Source: Methanoregula sp. (lineage in GTDB: Archaea; Halobacteriota; Methanomicrobia; Methanomicrobiales; Methanospirillaceae). Taken from it: 7,721 bases of DNA. The notes below the pieces were generated by a model. That model did not search any database. It was not told the DNA's origin and was given only the letters and a program-made list of their open reading frames with translations. This document shows, piece after piece, positions 6,602 to 7,721 of the stretch. Location of the stretch: contig PMKW01000179.1 in assembly GCA_003157895.1 (NCBI GenBank), positions 1 through 7,721 of the forward strand, in the 5' to 3' direction. The translations under genes and the position numbers were made by a program. How positions within the stretch are numbered: the stretch's first letter is position 1; every line of letters begins with the position of its first letter.

Positions 6602-7459
6602 ATGGAGCAGGTAAGAGGAGTTGAGCGGGTGCTAACGGCATATGCAACGGTAGAAGGGGCCGGCGTCAGGCTGCACCGGGCATTCGGGTATTACGAGGTG
6701 CCCCAATTCGATCCATTCCTTATGCTCGATGACTTCCGCTCAAAGAAGCCGGAGGATTACCTGGCCGGTTTTCCCTGGCATCCCCACCGGGGCATAGAGA
6801 CCGTTACCTACATCCTTGAGGGGTTCGTGGATCATGAAGACAGCCTGGGAAATACCGGCAGCATCGGCGCCGGCGATGTCCAGTGGATGACGGCGGGTTC
6901 CGGCATCATACACCAGGAAATGCCGGGGCCGGTCAATGACCATATGGGTGGGTTCCAGCTCTGGGTCAATCTCCCCCGGTCCAGCAAAATGATGGATCCC
7001 CGGTACCAGGAAATAAAAGGCAAGGCAATCCCGGTTCTTAAACCCCGCAGGGATATCAGCATCCGCGTTATCTCCGGGAGGGTGAACAAGACCAGCGGGC
7101 CGGTGCGGGATATTGTGGCAGACCCGGAATTTCTTGATATATCCCTTGGCCCTGATACGGTTTTCACGCACCCGGTACAACCCGGTTACACCGCGATTGC
7201 CTATGTTATCGGTGGCGAAGGGACGTTTGATGAAAAGGAAGGACACCGTATGGGCAACCAGGACCTTATCCTGTTCGGTGACGGCTCCTCCTTCTGGGTC
7301 CGGTCATCGGGTTCCGGGATGCGTTTCATTTTTTTATCCGCAAAACCCATCGGAGAACCGGTTGCATGGCGGGGCCCCATTGTCATGAACACCCGCGAGG
7401 AACTGCGTCTTGCCTACAAGGAATATGCTGACGGGACATTTATCAGAAAGAAGGCCTGA
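6602..7459 (+). CDS. Pirin family protein (bicupin, metal-binding)
   Basis: This 285-residue protein has the usual pirin length and layout. The N-terminal cupin domain (about residues 15-130) carries the four metal ligands of the family: H60 and H62 in FPWHPHRGIETVTY, and H104 and E106 in GSGIIHQEMPG. These correspond to the Fe-binding His-His-His-Glu set of human pirin. MLDDFR, MGGFQLWVNLP and the C-terminal domain ending near EPVAWRGPIVMNTREEL are also characteristic. Pirins are cytoplasmic proteins with varied reported roles, including quercetin 2,3-dioxygenase activity and redox-linked regulation; none can be assigned from sequence alone. The start follows a TATA-like element at leaderless spacing. 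The next gene begins five bases after this stop and may be co-translated. Confidence 0.93.
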   Translation: MEQVRGVERVLTAYATVEGAGVRLHRAFGYYEVPQFDPFLMLDDFRSKKPEDYLAGFPWHPHRGIETVTYILEGFVDHEDSLGNTGSIGAGDVQWMTAGSGIIHQEMPGPVNDHMGGFQLWVNLPRSSKMMDPRYQEIKGKAIPVLKPRRDISIRVISGRVNKTSGPVRDIVADPEFLDISLGPDTVFTHPVQPGYTAIAYVIGGEGTFDEKEGHRMGNQDLILFGDGSSFWVRSSGSGMRFIFLSAKPIGEPVAWRGPIVMNTREELRLAYKEYADGTFIRKKA

Positions 7460-7464
7460 TCCTG

Positions 7465-7721
7465 TTGGTAACGGTACAGGATGCCATCCCGCACTTTCCT
7501 CCCAGGAAAAAGGAGATCTTTTTCTCTGCTGCAGCCACGTCCTATCGCCAGATAACCTCGGTGTCCGAGTACCGGTTTGATGATATCCGGTCTGCAGACC
7601 GGGTCCTTGACATCGGTGCCAATGTCGGCGGGTTCTGTATCCGTGCCGCGAGAATGGGCGGTCAGGTAACCGCGGTGGAACCGGTTACCATGCCGCCGCT
7701 CCTTGAAAATATCCGCGCAAA
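7465..7721 (+). CDS. FkbM-like SAM-dependent methyltransferase (3' end outside window)
   Basis: An open frame runs from a stop at 7429-7431 to the window end with no in-frame ATG or GTG before the conserved domain. I therefore propose TTG at 7465 as the start, five bases after the pirin stop. The upstream GGCCTGATCC partly resembles an archaeal ribosome-binding site, and the close spacing suggests translational coupling. The visible 85 residues begin VTVQDAIPHFPPRKKEIFFS and reach the SAM-binding motif VLDIGANVGGF (about residues 47-57), with the acidic residue of the next strand in VTAVEPV. DIGANVG followed by an A-x-EP strand is typical of FkbM-family methyltransferases, which are often O-methyltransferases. 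The substrate cannot be told. The upstream part is shorter than in many FkbM proteins, so a related class I methyltransferase is possible. Confidence 0.7.
   Translation, partial: MVTVQDAIPHFPPRKKEIFFSAAATSYRQITSVSEYRFDDIRSADRVLDIGANVGGFCIRAARMGGQVTAVEPVTMPPLLENIRA

Overview
The window looks like the chromosome of a methanogenic euryarchaeon, most likely of the Methanomicrobiales (Methanoregula-like). The signs are AT-rich TATA-like elements about 25-40 bp before start codons, several genes without a clear Shine-Dalgarno sequence, short T-runs rather than hairpin terminators, a Trm5-type tRNA methyltransferase, and secreted Thr/Pro-rich proteins with a PxxxP-plus-hydrophobic C-terminal tail like archaeosortase signals. 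The genus is inference. I see no rRNA, tRNA, CRISPR array, insertion sequence or phage gene.

Left part (1-2498, + strand): two tandem paralogous secreted beta-propeller proteins. The first lacks its extreme 5' end. The two propellers align without a net gap at a constant offset of 1308 bp, and are about 52% identical by hand count. Each is followed by a Thr/Pro/Ser-rich stalk and a short C-terminal membrane or sorting tail. Next (2608-3489, +) is a membrane protein that joins an N-terminal ferritin-like di-iron domain to a C-terminal VIT1/CCC1 transporter domain, the MbfA-type architecture, probably for iron detoxification or export.

Middle part (3615-5540, - strand): a single 641-codon gene that joins an N-carbamoylputrescine amidase domain to an agmatine deiminase domain. 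These are the two consecutive enzymes that turn agmatine into putrescine. Upstream on the same strand (5677-6507) is a Trm5/Taw-family SAM-dependent methyltransferase with an atypical motif where Trm5 enzymes carry NLP.

Right part (6602-7721, +): a pirin-family cupin protein, divergent from the methyltransferase and sharing a short promoter region with it, then the start of a FkbM-like methyltransferase. That gene probably begins at a TTG five bases after the pirin stop and runs off the window.

Apart from the two paralogs and the possible pirin/FkbM pair, the genes do not form one obvious pathway. The most notable single item is the bifunctional putrescine-forming fusion. Its in-frame join runs through a seven-base C/G homopolymer, so it should be confirmed. 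I do not see convincing evidence of a wholly new multi-gene system.
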